The notes under the pieces are model-generated. The model did not search any database. It saw only the letters and a list, made by a program, of their open reading frames with translations, and had not been told where the DNA came from. The position numbers and the translations under genes were made by a program. Below, piece after piece: positions 7,837 to 17,043 of a DNA stretch of 64,000 nt; positions within the stretch are counted from its first letter, which is position 1, and each line of letters starts with the position of its first letter. The stretch is from positions 248,001 to 312,000 of the forward strand of contig NZ_JAOWLB010000002.1 in assembly GCF_025751555.1 (NCBI RefSeq). Direction: 5' to 3'. This DNA comes from Ruegeria aquimaris (GTDB taxonomy: Bacteria > Pseudomonadota > Alphaproteobacteria > Rhodobacterales > Rhodobacteraceae).

Positions 7837-8913
7837 ATGCGGAACCGACGCGGCTTTCTGGCAGGACTGGTAGCGGCGAGCCTGACACCGAGACTGAGTT
7901 GGGCCGATGCGGGTGCTCCGGCGTTTCTGAGCGCTGGGCGGGCGCCGGATGGCGCCTATTTCCTCTACGGCGTCAACTATCAGGGAAGGCCGGTCTTTCG
8001 TATCCCCATCCCCGACCGGGGTCATGCCGCCGCCGCCCATCCCGACCGCCCCGAGGCCGTCGCCTTTGCCCGCCGCCCGGGACGGTTTGCGGTGGTGCTG
8101 AACTGCGTGTCCGGCGCCGAGATCGCGCGACTTTCGGCCCCCGAGGGGCGGCATTTCTACGGCCACGGCGTGTTTTCGCCCGATGGGACGACCCTCTATA
8201 CAACGGAAAACGACTATGAGGCGGGTGAGGGTCGTATCGGCTTGTGGGACGTGGCCAGGGGATATCGCCGGATGGGAGAGGTGTCCTCGTCCGGGGTCGG
8301 GCCGCATGACATCCGGCTGATGCCCGATGGCCGGACGCTGGTCGTCGCAAATGGCGGGGTAGAGACCCACCCGGACAGTGGCCGGGCCAAGCTGAACCTG
8401 CCGGTGATGCAACCCAACCTGACCTATCTGTCGCTTGAGGGTTTGGTTCTGGACATGGTGCAGATGCCACCCGAGCACCGGCAAAACTCGATCCGGCATC
8501 TTGATGTGCGGGGCGACGGGCTGGTCGCTTTTGCCATGCAGTGGGAAGGCGAGGAGACCGAATTGCGCCCGGTTCTGGGATTGCACAAGAGGGGCGCGGC
8601 GCCCCAAGCCGTTCCCGGTAGTGAGATCGAGATGCGCGCCATGAACGGCTATGGCGGCAGTGTCGCGTTTTTCGACGGCGGCGCTCAGGTCGCCGTGTCA
8701 TCGCCGCGCGGTGGCCGTGTTCAGCTGAGCAACGTGACCACAGGCAGAATTGCGCAGAGTGTCGAGATTGAGGATGTGTGCGGGCTGAGTCTGCTGGGCG
8801 GCCGTTTGCTTACCTCGTCAGGGACGGGACAATTGCAGTGGATTGACGGCGCGTCGCTGAGCCAGACCAACATTGCCTGGGACAATCACCTGGTTCCCGT
8901 TAACGCGGGCTAG
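7837..8913 (+). CDS. DUF1513 beta-propeller protein, Tat-exported
   Basis: 358 residues. The N-terminus has a twin-arginine signal (NRRGFLAGLVAASL) and a cleavage-like SWADA, so export in folded state is likely. The body has repeated beta-propeller blades of the YVTN/WD type, such as GHGVFSPDGTTLYTTEND, and the DUF1513 motif GVGPHDIRLMPDGRTLVVANGG at about 148-169. This family regularly closes imelysin/di-haem iron cassettes. Its function is unknown; a periplasmic metal or partner scaffold is conceivable. It is the last gene of the operon; a minus-strand gene ends 7 bases further. Confidence 0.86.
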   Translation: MRNRRGFLAGLVAASLTPRLSWADAGAPAFLSAGRAPDGAYFLYGVNYQGRPVFRIPIPDRGHAAAAHPDRPEAVAFARRPGRFAVVLNCVSGAEIARLSAPEGRHFYGHGVFSPDGTTLYTTENDYEAGEGRIGLWDVARGYRRMGEVSSSGVGPHDIRLMPDGRTLVVANGGVETHPDSGRAKLNLPVMQPNLTYLSLEGLVLDMVQMPPEHRQNSIRHLDVRGDGLVAFAMQWEGEETELRPVLGLHKRGAAPQAVPGSEIEMRAMNGYGGSVAFFDGGAQVAVSSPRGGRVQLSNVTTGRIAQSVEIEDVCGLSLLGGRLLTSSGTGQLQWIDGASLSQTNIAWDNHLVPVNAG

Positions 8914-8919
8914 GCAGGG

Positions 8920-9426
8920 CTATTCCTTCGAATGCCGGTTATGCGAGGCGACGGCCACGGCCGCCGATACAAACAGGCCCAGCAGGATGTAGCCGGTCAC
9001 CGCCTCGGCCACGGCCAGGCCACGGCACATGCCGACGGGTTGCAGATCGCCATAACCGACCGTGGTGAAGGTGACATAAGAGAAATAGAGCAGTTCCGAG
9101 GCACGATCCGCCCCCTGAACACAACTGTCCGTGTATCCGAAGGAGGCATAGACCGCCGCGTAAAGGAACGGCACCGACTGGATAAAGGAGATACCCATCA
9201 GCACCACCTGATGCTTGGGCTGGCCGATGCGCACGACATAGGTCCAGAGCTGCATCAACAGCCAGGCAGCCAAGGCGATTGTCGAAACCGTACCCAGGGT
9301 GCCACCAGCAAGGCCTTCGTCAACATGTGACAAGATGCGAAACGCAAGGCTGCTGACGATGACCATGCCGCCTGCGGCTATCATGGTTCCGCGCCACTCG
9401 CGCGTCAGGGAATGCGGTTTGGCCAT
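8920..9426 (-). CDS. Two-TM potassium channel protein (ion channel family)
   Basis: 168 residues. Four hydrophobic segments can be made out (about 14-31, 45-65, 76-95 and 133-160), with a pore loop before the last carrying the selectivity filter TTVGYGD (121-127), diagnostic for K+ channels of the Ion_trans_2 (PF07885) class. No regulatory RCK domain is attached. It is convergent with the iron cassette, 6 bases away, and seems to be a single-gene unit. Confidence 0.88.
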   Translation of the reverse strand: MAKPHSLTREWRGTMIAAGGMVIVSSLAFRILSHVDEGLAGGTLGTVSTIALAAWLLMQLWTYVVRIGQPKHQVVLMGISFIQSVPFLYAAVYASFGYTDSCVQGADRASELLYFSYVTFTTVGYGDLQPVGMCRGLAVAEAVTGYILLGLFVSAAVAVASHNRHSKE

Positions 9427-9493
9427 GTCCTGCTCCTCGATCTCCGGCTTCGATCATCTCTTGTCCGTCGAGATCAGGCAAGCGCGCAGCGGC

Positions 9494-10399
9494 TCAATGG
9501 CTGCCGAGGTGTTCTTCTCCGCGCGCGCGGGCCAGCGCGATCTGTTTCTGCCGTTCGCGAAAGCGCGTCTTGTCCGCGTCAGTGGTTTCATTGATGCAGA
9601 GATGACAGCTTACACCATGTTCGTATTCCGGGCGCTTTCGGTCCTCGGGCAGGATCGGGCGGCGGCAGCCATGGCACAGCTCGTGCGGCCCCTCGACCAA
9701 TCCGTGGCCGACCGAGACCCGGTTGTCGAAAACGAAACATTCGCCCTGCCAGGTGCTGTTCTCGGCGGGCATCTCTTCGAGATAGCGCAGGATGCCGCCC
9801 TTGAGGTGATAGACCTGTTCGACCCCCTGCCCCAGCAAATAGTTGGTGGATTTCTCGCACCGGATGCCGCCGGTGCAGAACATCGCCACCCGCTTGTTGT
9901 GGAACCGCTCCTTGTTGGCCTCCCACCAGGCAGGGAATTCGCGGAAACTGTCCGTCTTGGGGTCGATGGCGCCTTCGAACGTGCCGATTGCCACCTCATA
10001 GTCGTTGCGGGTGTCGATCACCACGACGTCCTCCGACCGGATCAGGTCGTTCCAGTCCTGCGGCTCCACGTAGTGCCCGACCTTCGCCAGCGGATCGACA
10101 TCCGGCTGCCCCATGGTCACGATCTCTTTCTTCAGCCGCACCTTCATCTTGCCAAAGGGCGGATGGTCGCTCTGGGCCTCTTTCCACTCCAGATCGGCGC
10201 AGCCCGGCAGAGCGCGGATATGGGCCAGCACCGCGTCGATTCCCGCGCGAGGACCGGCGATGGTGCCATTGATGCCCTCCTTTGCAAGTAACAGCGTACC
10301 CTTGACCTCCTGCGCCTGGCACAGCGTCAGCAGGGCCGGTCTCAGCGCGGCGGGATCGGGGAAACGGGTGAAGTGGTAGAGTGCGGCGATCGTGTACAT
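9494..10399 (-). CDS. trhO: tRNA uridine 5-oxyacetic-acid pathway hydroxylase TrhO (rhodanese family, YceA/UPF0176)
   Basis: 301 residues from the ATG at 10399 ([10 protein letters not shown]); the open frame extends upstream but that part shows no homology. Features: N-terminal ferredoxin-like UPF0176 domain (about 1-105), rhodanese domain (about 115-210) with the active-site loop FCTGGIRC (Cys175, Cys181), and a C-terminal cysteine-rich part (CHGC...CHLC). In the family, TrhO performs oxygen-dependent hydroxylation of U34 in tRNA to 5-hydroxyuridine. The gene stands alone between a channel gene and an Hsp70-like gene. Confidence 0.92.
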   Translation of the reverse strand: MYTIAALYHFTRFPDPAALRPALLTLCQAQEVKGTLLLAKEGINGTIAGPRAGIDAVLAHIRALPGCADLEWKEAQSDHPPFGKMKVRLKKEIVTMGQPDVDPLAKVGHYVEPQDWNDLIRSEDVVVIDTRNDYEVAIGTFEGAIDPKTDSFREFPAWWEANKERFHNKRVAMFCTGGIRCEKSTNYLLGQGVEQVYHLKGGILRYLEEMPAENSTWQGECFVFDNRVSVGHGLVEGPHELCHGCRRPILPEDRKRPEYEHGVSCHLCINETTDADKTRFRERQKQIALARARGEEHLGSH

Positions 10400-10475
10400 G
10401 CCCGCGCCATACGCCCCGCCGCCCGCGATTTCAAGAGGCGCGCCATATGGCAAAACATGCGTTTTCGATGTTGTT

Positions 10476-11699
10476 TTATTGAGTTTCGCTGGCCAGTGCG
10501 AGGCCATGCACCACGGCGGTGAACACTTCGGAGTCCTGTTGCCGCGCGTCGGGAAGGACACGGCGCAAAGCCGACCGGATCACCGCCATCAGGCTGGAAC
10601 CACCCACAAAAACGACCTGATCAACACTACCCGGAGTGACACCCGCATCGCGCACGGTCTGCATCGCGCAGACTGCGATTTCATCGGCAAAACCGGCCAG
10701 CGTCGCTTGCATCGCGTCCTTACCCAGATCGGCCCCCAGCCCACGCTCGATGATATCGAGCGTAATGCGGCCCGCCTCGGCCCCGTTGGCGGCGATCTTG
10801 CCCGCCTCGACCGCATAGGCCACGTCGTGGCCGAGATGCGATTCCAGCACTTCGGAGAGGCGTTCGAACAGGCGCGGCTGTTCAGCCAGGCGCGCCCAGC
10901 GCCTCACCTCGCGCAAGATGGCAGGATCATAGACGAAGGCGATTTTTTCCCAACTCGCCAGATCGTGGAACAGCGCCCGGGGCGCGCTGTGGCTGGCATC
11001 GCCCAGTTCGGCGCCGATCCTGGTCTCGTAACCCAGCAACGGCATCGCATGTTCCAGGCTCAGCACCCGGTCAAAGTCAGTGCCGCCGATACGCAAGCCG
11101 CGGCTCGCCAGAACCTGGGTGGCCGAACCCTGACGGTCGCACAGGGTGAAATCCGAGGTGCCGCCGCCGATATCGACGATCAGCATCCGCCCCTGTCCCG
11201 CAACCGCAAGCGCCGCCGCTTCGGGCTCGGGCAGAAAGTCTACATCGCGGAATCCGGCAAGCAGATAAGCGTCACGCAGGTCAATCCGGGCCTGGGCGTC
11301 GCGATCGGGTGCCGCAGAATGGAAATGGACGGGTCGGCCCGACAGGGCGCGATCAAATCTCTGCCCGCTGAGCTTTTCGGCACGCTCCCGGATCTCGGTC
11401 AGAAAGCGGGCGATCACCTCGACCAGGGTCAGCCGCTCGTTCAGAAACACACGGGGTTCGCGCGCCAGAGAGGTGCCCAGAACGCTCTTCAGCGCACGCA
11501 GAAAGCGGCCCTCCTGCCCGTCCATCATGGCGCGGGCGGCGTCGCTGCCATAGACGTAGCGGCGGGTGTCAAAGTCGATGAACACCGCCGTTGGCAGGGT
11601 TTGCGCCCCTGGTTCAAGAGGGAGAATCCGGGGCTGCCCCGCCTGCATCAGCCCGACCGCAGTGTTCGACGTTCCAAAATCCACGCCAAGACGTGCCAT
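10476..11699 (-). CDS. YegD-like Hsp70 family protein
   Basis: 407 residues starting [16 protein letters not shown]; the ATG at 11699 has AGAGAG upstream. The actin/Hsp70 ATPase motifs are present: phosphate 1 VDFGTSNT (residues 5-12), phosphate 2 [13 protein letters not shown], and adenosine [10 protein letters not shown]. The peptide-binding domain of DnaK is absent, which, with the length, fits the YegD group of truncated Hsp70 homologues. The client and role are unknown. It is transcribed divergently from pncA. Confidence 0.87.
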   Translation of the reverse strand: MARLGVDFGTSNTAVGLMQAGQPRILPLEPGAQTLPTAVFIDFDTRRYVYGSDAARAMMDGQEGRFLRALKSVLGTSLAREPRVFLNERLTLVEVIARFLTEIRERAEKLSGQRFDRALSGRPVHFHSAAPDRDAQARIDLRDAYLLAGFRDVDFLPEPEAAALAVAGQGRMLIVDIGGGTSDFTLCDRQGSATQVLASRGLRIGGTDFDRVLSLEHAMPLLGYETRIGAELGDASHSAPRALFHDLASWEKIAFVYDPAILREVRRWARLAEQPRLFERLSEVLESHLGHDVAYAVEAGKIAANGAEAGRITLDIIERGLGADLGKDAMQATLAGFADEIAVCAMQTVRDAGVTPGSVDQVVFVGGSSLMAVIRSALRRVLPDARQQDSEVFTAVVHGLALASETQ

Positions 11700-11840
11700 A
11701 GCTCTCTCCCGGTCTGTGCGAAAGGAGCCGGATATATCGGAGAGCAGACGATCGCAACGCCGTTTGCGTGGCCTGTGGCGCAAAGGGTGCTTTTTCATCC
11801 TCCGCCCGCACGCTAGTGTCGCTCCAAAAGGGAGATAGCC

Positions 11841-12431
11841 ATGCATGGCCTGATCGTGATTGATGTTCAGAACGATTTTTGCCCCGGCGGCGCATTGGCG
11901 GTGCCCGAGGGCGATGCGATTGTACCCTTGATCAACGGGATGATGAACGCGTTCGATGCTGTGATCCTGACGCAGGACTGGCACCCGGCAGGGCACTCGT
12001 CGTTCGCGTCTTCGCATCCGGGTGCGGCACCGTTCGAACTGATCCAGATGCCCTATGGGCCTCAGGTTCTGTGGCCGGATCACTGTGTTCAGAACACACG
12101 CGGGGCCAAGTTCCATCCCGACCTTGTCACCGATGCGGACCTGATCATTCGCAAGGGGTTCCGTGCCGGTATCGACAGCTATTCGGGGTTCTTTGAAAAC
12201 GACAAGACAACACCGACCGGACTGGACGGATACCTGCGCAATCGTGGCATCGACCGACTGACCCTGGTCGGTCTGGCGACCGATTTTTGTGTTCATTATT
12301 CTGCTGTCGATGCGGCGCGTCTGGGTTACGACGTCACGGTACAGATGAACGCCTGCCGTGCGATCGACCTTGACGGCTCCTTGCAGGCCGCAATCGACGC
12401 CATGCGGGCGGCGGGCGTGAAACTGACCTGA
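11841..12431 (+). CDS. pncA: Nicotinamidase PncA
   Basis: 196 residues, the normal size. The catalytic triad can be read as Asp8 (IDVQNDFCPGG), Lys105 (IIRKG) and Cys150 (LATDFCV), with the metal site Asp46/His48/His52 in DWHPAGHSS. It hydrolyses nicotinamide to nicotinate and ammonia, feeding the Preiss-Handler NAD salvage route; pncB for the next step lies 2.4 kb downstream on the same strand. A purine-rich AAAAGGGAGAT precedes the start. Confidence 0.95.
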   Translation: MHGLIVIDVQNDFCPGGALAVPEGDAIVPLINGMMNAFDAVILTQDWHPAGHSSFASSHPGAAPFELIQMPYGPQVLWPDHCVQNTRGAKFHPDLVTDADLIIRKGFRAGIDSYSGFFENDKTTPTGLDGYLRNRGIDRLTLVGLATDFCVHYSAVDAARLGYDVTVQMNACRAIDLDGSLQAAIDAMRAAGVKLT

Positions 12432-12475
12432 TAGTTGCCATTTGTTAAGGTCTGCCGGGCTAGAACGTTGGGTAC

Positions 12476-14737
12476 ATGTCCATGTCACCCCGGGGTTCGC
12501 CAATGCAAGATACCGGGTCGCACGAAGCCGACCAACTGGCGGAATTCGAACGGAGGTATAGCCGCCGCGGCCTGCTGATCCGTTATGCCAGGGGCCGGGT
12601 CCGGAACTTCGGCAACCGGCAGATCATGACGTTCAGCGGCGGCCTGGCGCTGACAATGTCCGAAGGGCCTGAAACGGGAGCCATTGCAGTTCTTGTCGCA
12701 TTGTTTGGCGAGTTGGTCGACTGCCTGTTCCTGTCCCGCCTGCCCAAGCTGATCGAAGCGGGTCACGATCTGCACAGATTGCTGTTCATCAGCTCGATCA
12801 CGGCCCTGGTGCAATCCGCGACAATAGCGCTTTGCGTCCTGCTGGCCTGGTTCGGAGAGTTCAGCGGGCAGTCTTCCCTGTTCACAATTGCGTTTCTCGC
12901 CGGGGCGGCCATCAATGCCGGGCTGGTGCTGCCGTTTAATCCATCGGCTGGCGCGGTCCGGTTGACCGTCTATGCCCTGGTCACCTTGTTCATTTTTGCG
13001 TTCGAAGTCCTGACCGCGAATAGGCTCGATTCCATCTTCTTGATGGACGCCAGCGGCACAGCGATGCTCGCCTTCATGGTTGCGCTCTTTCTGAATTTCG
13101 TGAACGCGGGTTTCAATACGCATCGGCGCACAACCTTGCGCCTGATCGAACAGGGCCGCGACCTGCTCCGCCACCAGAAAGAGGCGCAGCAACTGTCACT
13201 TGTCGCGCGAAACGCCAACGACAGTGTCATCATGTCAGATGCGACAGGGCGAATTGTATGGACGAACGAAGCTTTTACCCGGATCACCGGGTTTTCGGCC
13301 GACGAAGCCAGGGACAAGCTGCCGGGTGAATTGCTGAACGGGCCCGAAACCGATTTGTCGATGTCGAACGCGATCGCAGCGGCGATCACCGAAGGGCGAC
13401 CATTCCGCGGTGAAATCCAGAACGTGACAAAGCAGGGTCAGCCGATCTGGATGGACGTCAACATGGTGCCCATCGTCGACGAGACCGGCAATGTAGAAAT
13501 GACGGTGGCGGTGGAACGCGACATTACCCAGGCCAAATCCCATGAACAGGAACTGGCCGCTGCGCGCGAAGCTGCCGAGGATGGGGCCAGGGCGAAAGCG
13601 GACTTCCTGGCCACGATGAGCCATGAAATCAGAACCCCGATGAACGGTGTCGTCGGAATGGCGGAATTGCTCTCTGGAACCCCTCTTACGAAAGAGCAGA
13701 ACGAATATGTCGACACGATAAAGAGTTCGGCGGCCGCGCTGCTGACAATCATCAACGATGTTCTGGAACTGTCCCGTCTCGATGCCCACAAGGTGGAACT
13801 CCACCCGGTTGACTTTGATCTGCTGGCCTGCGTGTCGGATACGGTGCGCCTGATCCGGCCTCAGGCGAACAGCAAGGGTCTGCGCCTTTCGCTGGAGACG
13901 CTGACCGAAGTGCCGGAACTTGTTCATGCCGATGATGGCCGCCTGAGACAGATCTTGATCAACCTGCTGGGAAATGCCGTCAAGTTCACCGAAAACGGCG
14001 CGGTGTATCTGCGTCTGTCGGTGGAGCAGGCCGCGTCAGGCCATGTCGCGATCATCGAGGTCGAAGATACCGGTATCGGTATTCCCGCCGACAAGATCGA
14101 GCATGTCTTTGAACGTTTCTCGCAGGCCGAAGCCAACACAACCCGGACCTATGGGGGCACCGGGCTGGGTCTGTCCATCTCTCGGGAGTTGGTCGGGCTG
14201 ATGGGGGGCAGCCTCACTGTGGACTCCACGCTTGGATCGGGATCGTGTTTCTCTCTGAGGCTACCTCTCGCCCCGCCGATGCAGATCGGCGGCACCGATC
14301 AACAGATGAAGATCGAAGACGAAGTACTTGAACGCCTGGATGGGCGGACCGTCCTTGTCGCGGATGACAACAGGGTCAACAGACTCCTGATCGCGAAATT
14401 CCTGGCGGATCTTCCGGTGCGGCTCGAATTCGCCTGTGACGGGCAGCAGGTCGTTGAAATGACCGAGGCGCTCAATCCCGACATCGTCTTCATGGACATG
14501 TCGATGCCGCAGTTGAGCGGGATCGAGGCGACCCGGCTCATTCGGAAGTCCTGGAGCACCGGGCTCCCGATCGTAGCGCTGACGGCGAACGCATATGACA
14601 GCGACCGCAGAGCATGCCTTGATGCCGGAATGAACGACTTTCTCAGCAAACCTGTTGGCAGATCCGAACTGATCTCCTGCCTGCTGAAGCATCTTGCGCA
14701 TCGGACCGATCCGGACTCGGTGCCTCGAACCGCCTGA
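12476..14737 (+). CDS. Membrane hybrid sensor histidine kinase (TM-PAS-HisKA-HATPase-REC)
   Basis: 753 residues from the first ATG (12476); ATGs at 12482 and 12503 are also possible. Order: hydrophobic N-terminal region with about five TM segments (50-215), PAS domain (240-355, WTNEAFTRITGFSADEA), dimerisation domain with phospho-His383 in MSHEIRTPMNG, HATPase (485-600; N-box NLLGNAVKF, GTGLGLSI), and a receiver domain (624-740) with Asp674 in FMDMSMP and a terminal Lys-Pro (SKPVG). The ligand is unknown and there is no separate response regulator gene beside it. Position between pncA and pncB may be coincidental. Confidence 0.92.
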   Translation: MSMSPRGSPMQDTGSHEADQLAEFERRYSRRGLLIRYARGRVRNFGNRQIMTFSGGLALTMSEGPETGAIAVLVALFGELVDCLFLSRLPKLIEAGHDLHRLLFISSITALVQSATIALCVLLAWFGEFSGQSSLFTIAFLAGAAINAGLVLPFNPSAGAVRLTVYALVTLFIFAFEVLTANRLDSIFLMDASGTAMLAFMVALFLNFVNAGFNTHRRTTLRLIEQGRDLLRHQKEAQQLSLVARNANDSVIMSDATGRIVWTNEAFTRITGFSADEARDKLPGELLNGPETDLSMSNAIAAAITEGRPFRGEIQNVTKQGQPIWMDVNMVPIVDETGNVEMTVAVERDITQAKSHEQELAAAREAAEDGARAKADFLATMSHEIRTPMNGVVGMAELLSGTPLTKEQNEYVDTIKSSAAALLTIINDVLELSRLDAHKVELHPVDFDLLACVSDTVRLIRPQANSKGLRLSLETLTEVPELVHADDGRLRQILINLLGNAVKFTENGAVYLRLSVEQAASGHVAIIEVEDTGIGIPADKIEHVFERFSQAEANTTRTYGGTGLGLSISRELVGLMGGSLTVDSTLGSGSCFSLRLPLAPPMQIGGTDQQMKIEDEVLERLDGRTVLVADDNRVNRLLIAKFLADLPVRLEFACDGQQVVEMTEALNPDIVFMDMSMPQLSGIEATRLIRKSWSTGLPIVALTANAYDSDRRACLDAGMNDFLSKPVGRSELISCLLKHLAHRTDPDSVPRTA

Positions 14738-14828
14738 CCGTCGGAGCCAAGCCAACAGAACCGCCTTGAATTGCCATACCGGCTTCGCTGGCGTATCCAT
14801 GGCTGACCCAGATCACGAGGCAGGCCCA

Positions 14829-16118
14829 GTGGATATTGCAACCCGCGTCTATAACCACAAATGGAAGATCGATCCGATCGTGAGGTCACTGATCGACACC
14901 GACTTTTACAAGCTTCTGATGTGCCAGTCGGTGTTCCGCAACAAGCCCGACACCCAGGTGACCTTCTCCCTGATCAACCGGACCACGCGGATCCCGCTGG
15001 CGCGGCTGATCGACGAAGGTGAGCTGCGCGAGCAACTCGATCACATCCGCTCGCTGCGGCTGAGCCGGGGTGAAAGCACCTGGCTGCGTGGCAATACGTT
15101 TTATGGCAAGCGGCAGATGTTCCGGCCGGATTTCATGGAATGGTTCGAGGGGCTGCAATTGCCGCCCTATCATCTGGAACGCCGGGACGACCAGTACGAG
15201 CTGACGTTCGAAGGCAACTGGCCCGAGGTGATGCTGTGGGAGATACCGGCACTCGCCGTGCTGATGGAACTGCGCTCGCGCGCGGTACTGCATGACATGC
15301 GCAGGTTCGAATTGCAGGTGCTCTATGCCCGCGCCATGACCCGCGTCTGGGAAAAGATCGAGCGCCTGCGCCAGATCGACGGATTGACGATTGCCGATTT
15401 CGGCACCCGGCGGCGGCACTCGTTCCTGTGGCAGGACTGGTGCGTGCAGGCGATGATCGAAGGTTTGGGTCCAAAGTTCACCGGCACCTCGAACTGTCTG
15501 ATCGCCATGCGGCGCGAGGTCGAAGCCATCGGCACCAATGCGCATGAATTGCCGATGGTGTACAGCGCCTTGGCCGAGACTGACGCGGGACTGGCTCGTG
15601 CGCCCTATGACGTGCTGAGCGACTGGCACGAGGAGCATGACGGCAATCTGCGTATCATCCTGCCCGACACCTATGGCACCAAGGGTTTTCTGGAACGGGC
15701 GCCCGACTGGCTGGCGGGCTGGACCGGGATCAGGATCGACAGCGGCGACCCGGCCGCAGGCGCCGAGACCGCCATCGCCTGGTGGAAGGCACGCGGAGAA
15801 GACCCGGCAGAGAAACGCATCATCTTCTCGGACGGGCTGGACGTGGACAAGATCGCCGAACTGCATGCCCGGTTTGCCGGGCGAGCCAAGATCTCCTTCG
15901 GCTGGGGAACCCTGCTGACCAATGATTTCAGGGGCCTGGTTGCCAATGACGCGCTGGCTCCATTCTCGCTGGTGTGCAAGGCGGTGTCCGCCGATGGGCG
16001 GCCGACCGTGAAACTGAGCGATAACCCGGAAAAGGCGATGGGTCCCGCCGACGAGATCGCCCGTTACAAGCGAGTGTTCGGGGTGGGCCAGCAAACCCGC
16101 TTTGCTGTCGAAGTGTGA
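14829..16118 (+). CDS. pncB: Nicotinate phosphoribosyltransferase PncB
   Basis: 429 residues from the GTG at 14829, preferred over the ATG at 14799 because GAGG (14817-14820) is 8 bases upstream and the product then begins VDIATRVYNHKWK, as I remember for relatives. Signatures include SLIDTDFYKLLMCQ, the phosphorylated-loop region FGTRRRHSFLWQ, GTSNCLIA and RIDSGDP. It converts nicotinate and PRPP to nicotinate mononucleotide with ATP hydrolysis, following PncA in NAD salvage. It is convergent with an EamA transporter gene, 8 bases apart. Confidence 0.94.
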   Translation: MDIATRVYNHKWKIDPIVRSLIDTDFYKLLMCQSVFRNKPDTQVTFSLINRTTRIPLARLIDEGELREQLDHIRSLRLSRGESTWLRGNTFYGKRQMFRPDFMEWFEGLQLPPYHLERRDDQYELTFEGNWPEVMLWEIPALAVLMELRSRAVLHDMRRFELQVLYARAMTRVWEKIERLRQIDGLTIADFGTRRRHSFLWQDWCVQAMIEGLGPKFTGTSNCLIAMRREVEAIGTNAHELPMVYSALAETDAGLARAPYDVLSDWHEEHDGNLRIILPDTYGTKGFLERAPDWLAGWTGIRIDSGDPAAGAETAIAWWKARGEDPAEKRIIFSDGLDVDKIAELHARFAGRAKISFGWGTLLTNDFRGLVANDALAPFSLVCKAVSADGRPTVKLSDNPEKAMGPADEIARYKRVFGVGQQTRFAVEV

Positions 16119-16126
16119 TCCGGTCG

Positions 16127-17041
16127 TCAGTCTGATCTGTGGTGCCCCGCCCGCGACCTGATCCGCTCGCGCCAGACGATCATGAGCCCGCCGCCCGCAA
16201 TAAAGAGCGCGCCGGGAAACAGATCGGCCCACGGCGTTTCGTCGAACACCAGCCAACCCGCGACAAAGGCGATGGGAATACCGAAATAGCTGAAAGGCGC
16301 CAGGTTGCTCTGTTCGGTCATCCGGTAGGAGGCCACCAGGCACAGCACGGCAGTCCCTCCGAAACCGCCCATTGCCGCGATCCATCCCAGGTCGGCACTC
16401 TGCCCGATGGGGGTAAAACCTCCGGTCGAAAGGGCCAGCACGAGCGATCCGACCAATGCGGCCACGACGGAATAGAGGTTGATCAGCGCACTGGGCACCG
16501 AACTGTCCATCTGCCGCGCCGACACGCCGGTCAGAGCATAGAGAAACGCCGCCCCCAACGGCGCCAGCGCATCGGCCGAGAAACTTTCGCTGCCGGGTTT
16601 CATGACCAAAAGGACCCCAACAAACCCGAGCAGCACCGCCGCCCAGCGCATAAGGCCAACGCGTTCGCCCAGCAGGGGTACCGCAAGCGCAGTCATGAAC
16701 ACCGCGTTGGCATAGGTGATCGTCGAGGCGGTGGCAAAGGCCAGCTTGCCCAGCGAATAGTAGAACAGGAACTGGGCAAAGGTCACATAGACGCCGCGCA
16801 TCAACCCGAGCCGCCACTGCCGGATCTTCCAGGGCCGCCCCGCCCGGTGCCAGGCGGGTGCCGACCACAATGCGATCAGGCTGGGAAAGATGCCAAAGAA
16901 GTTGCGATAGGCTGACAGTTCGGCCGCGCCATAGCGCGGCGACAAATGCTTGATGATCAGCCCCATCATGTCGAACAGGACCAGCGCCAGCAGCGACAAC
17001 AGGATCGCGAGAACCACGTTATCGCCGCTGCGCCCGCTCAT
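16127..17041 (-). CDS. EamA/DMT-family transporter
   Basis: 304 residues with about ten TM helices arranged as two EamA repeats (about 10-140 and 155-290). Typical motifs are FFGIFPSLIALW, FYYSLGKLAFATASTITYANAVFMTAL and VLLGFVGVLLVMKPG. The substrate is not predictable; the family exports amino acids, metabolites or drugs. It starts 2 bases after the aldehyde dehydrogenase stop and is the last gene of a long minus-strand operon with a peptide ABC importer, so it may export a product of that catabolism. Confidence 0.88.
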   Translation of the reverse strand: MSGRSGDNVVLAILLSLLALVLFDMMGLIIKHLSPRYGAAELSAYRNFFGIFPSLIALWSAPAWHRAGRPWKIRQWRLGLMRGVYVTFAQFLFYYSLGKLAFATASTITYANAVFMTALAVPLLGERVGLMRWAAVLLGFVGVLLVMKPGSESFSADALAPLGAAFLYALTGVSARQMDSSVPSALINLYSVVAALVGSLVLALSTGGFTPIGQSADLGWIAAMGGFGGTAVLCLVASYRMTEQSNLAPFSYFGIPIAFVAGWLVFDETPWADLFPGALFIAGGGLMIVWRERIRSRAGHHRSD

Positions 17042-17043
17042 CC

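Noticed and set aside
14886-16868. 660-codon open frame on the minus strand
   Set aside because: Antisense to pncB and frame-shifted relative to the EamA gene; its sequence shows no family and both real genes have clear motifs.
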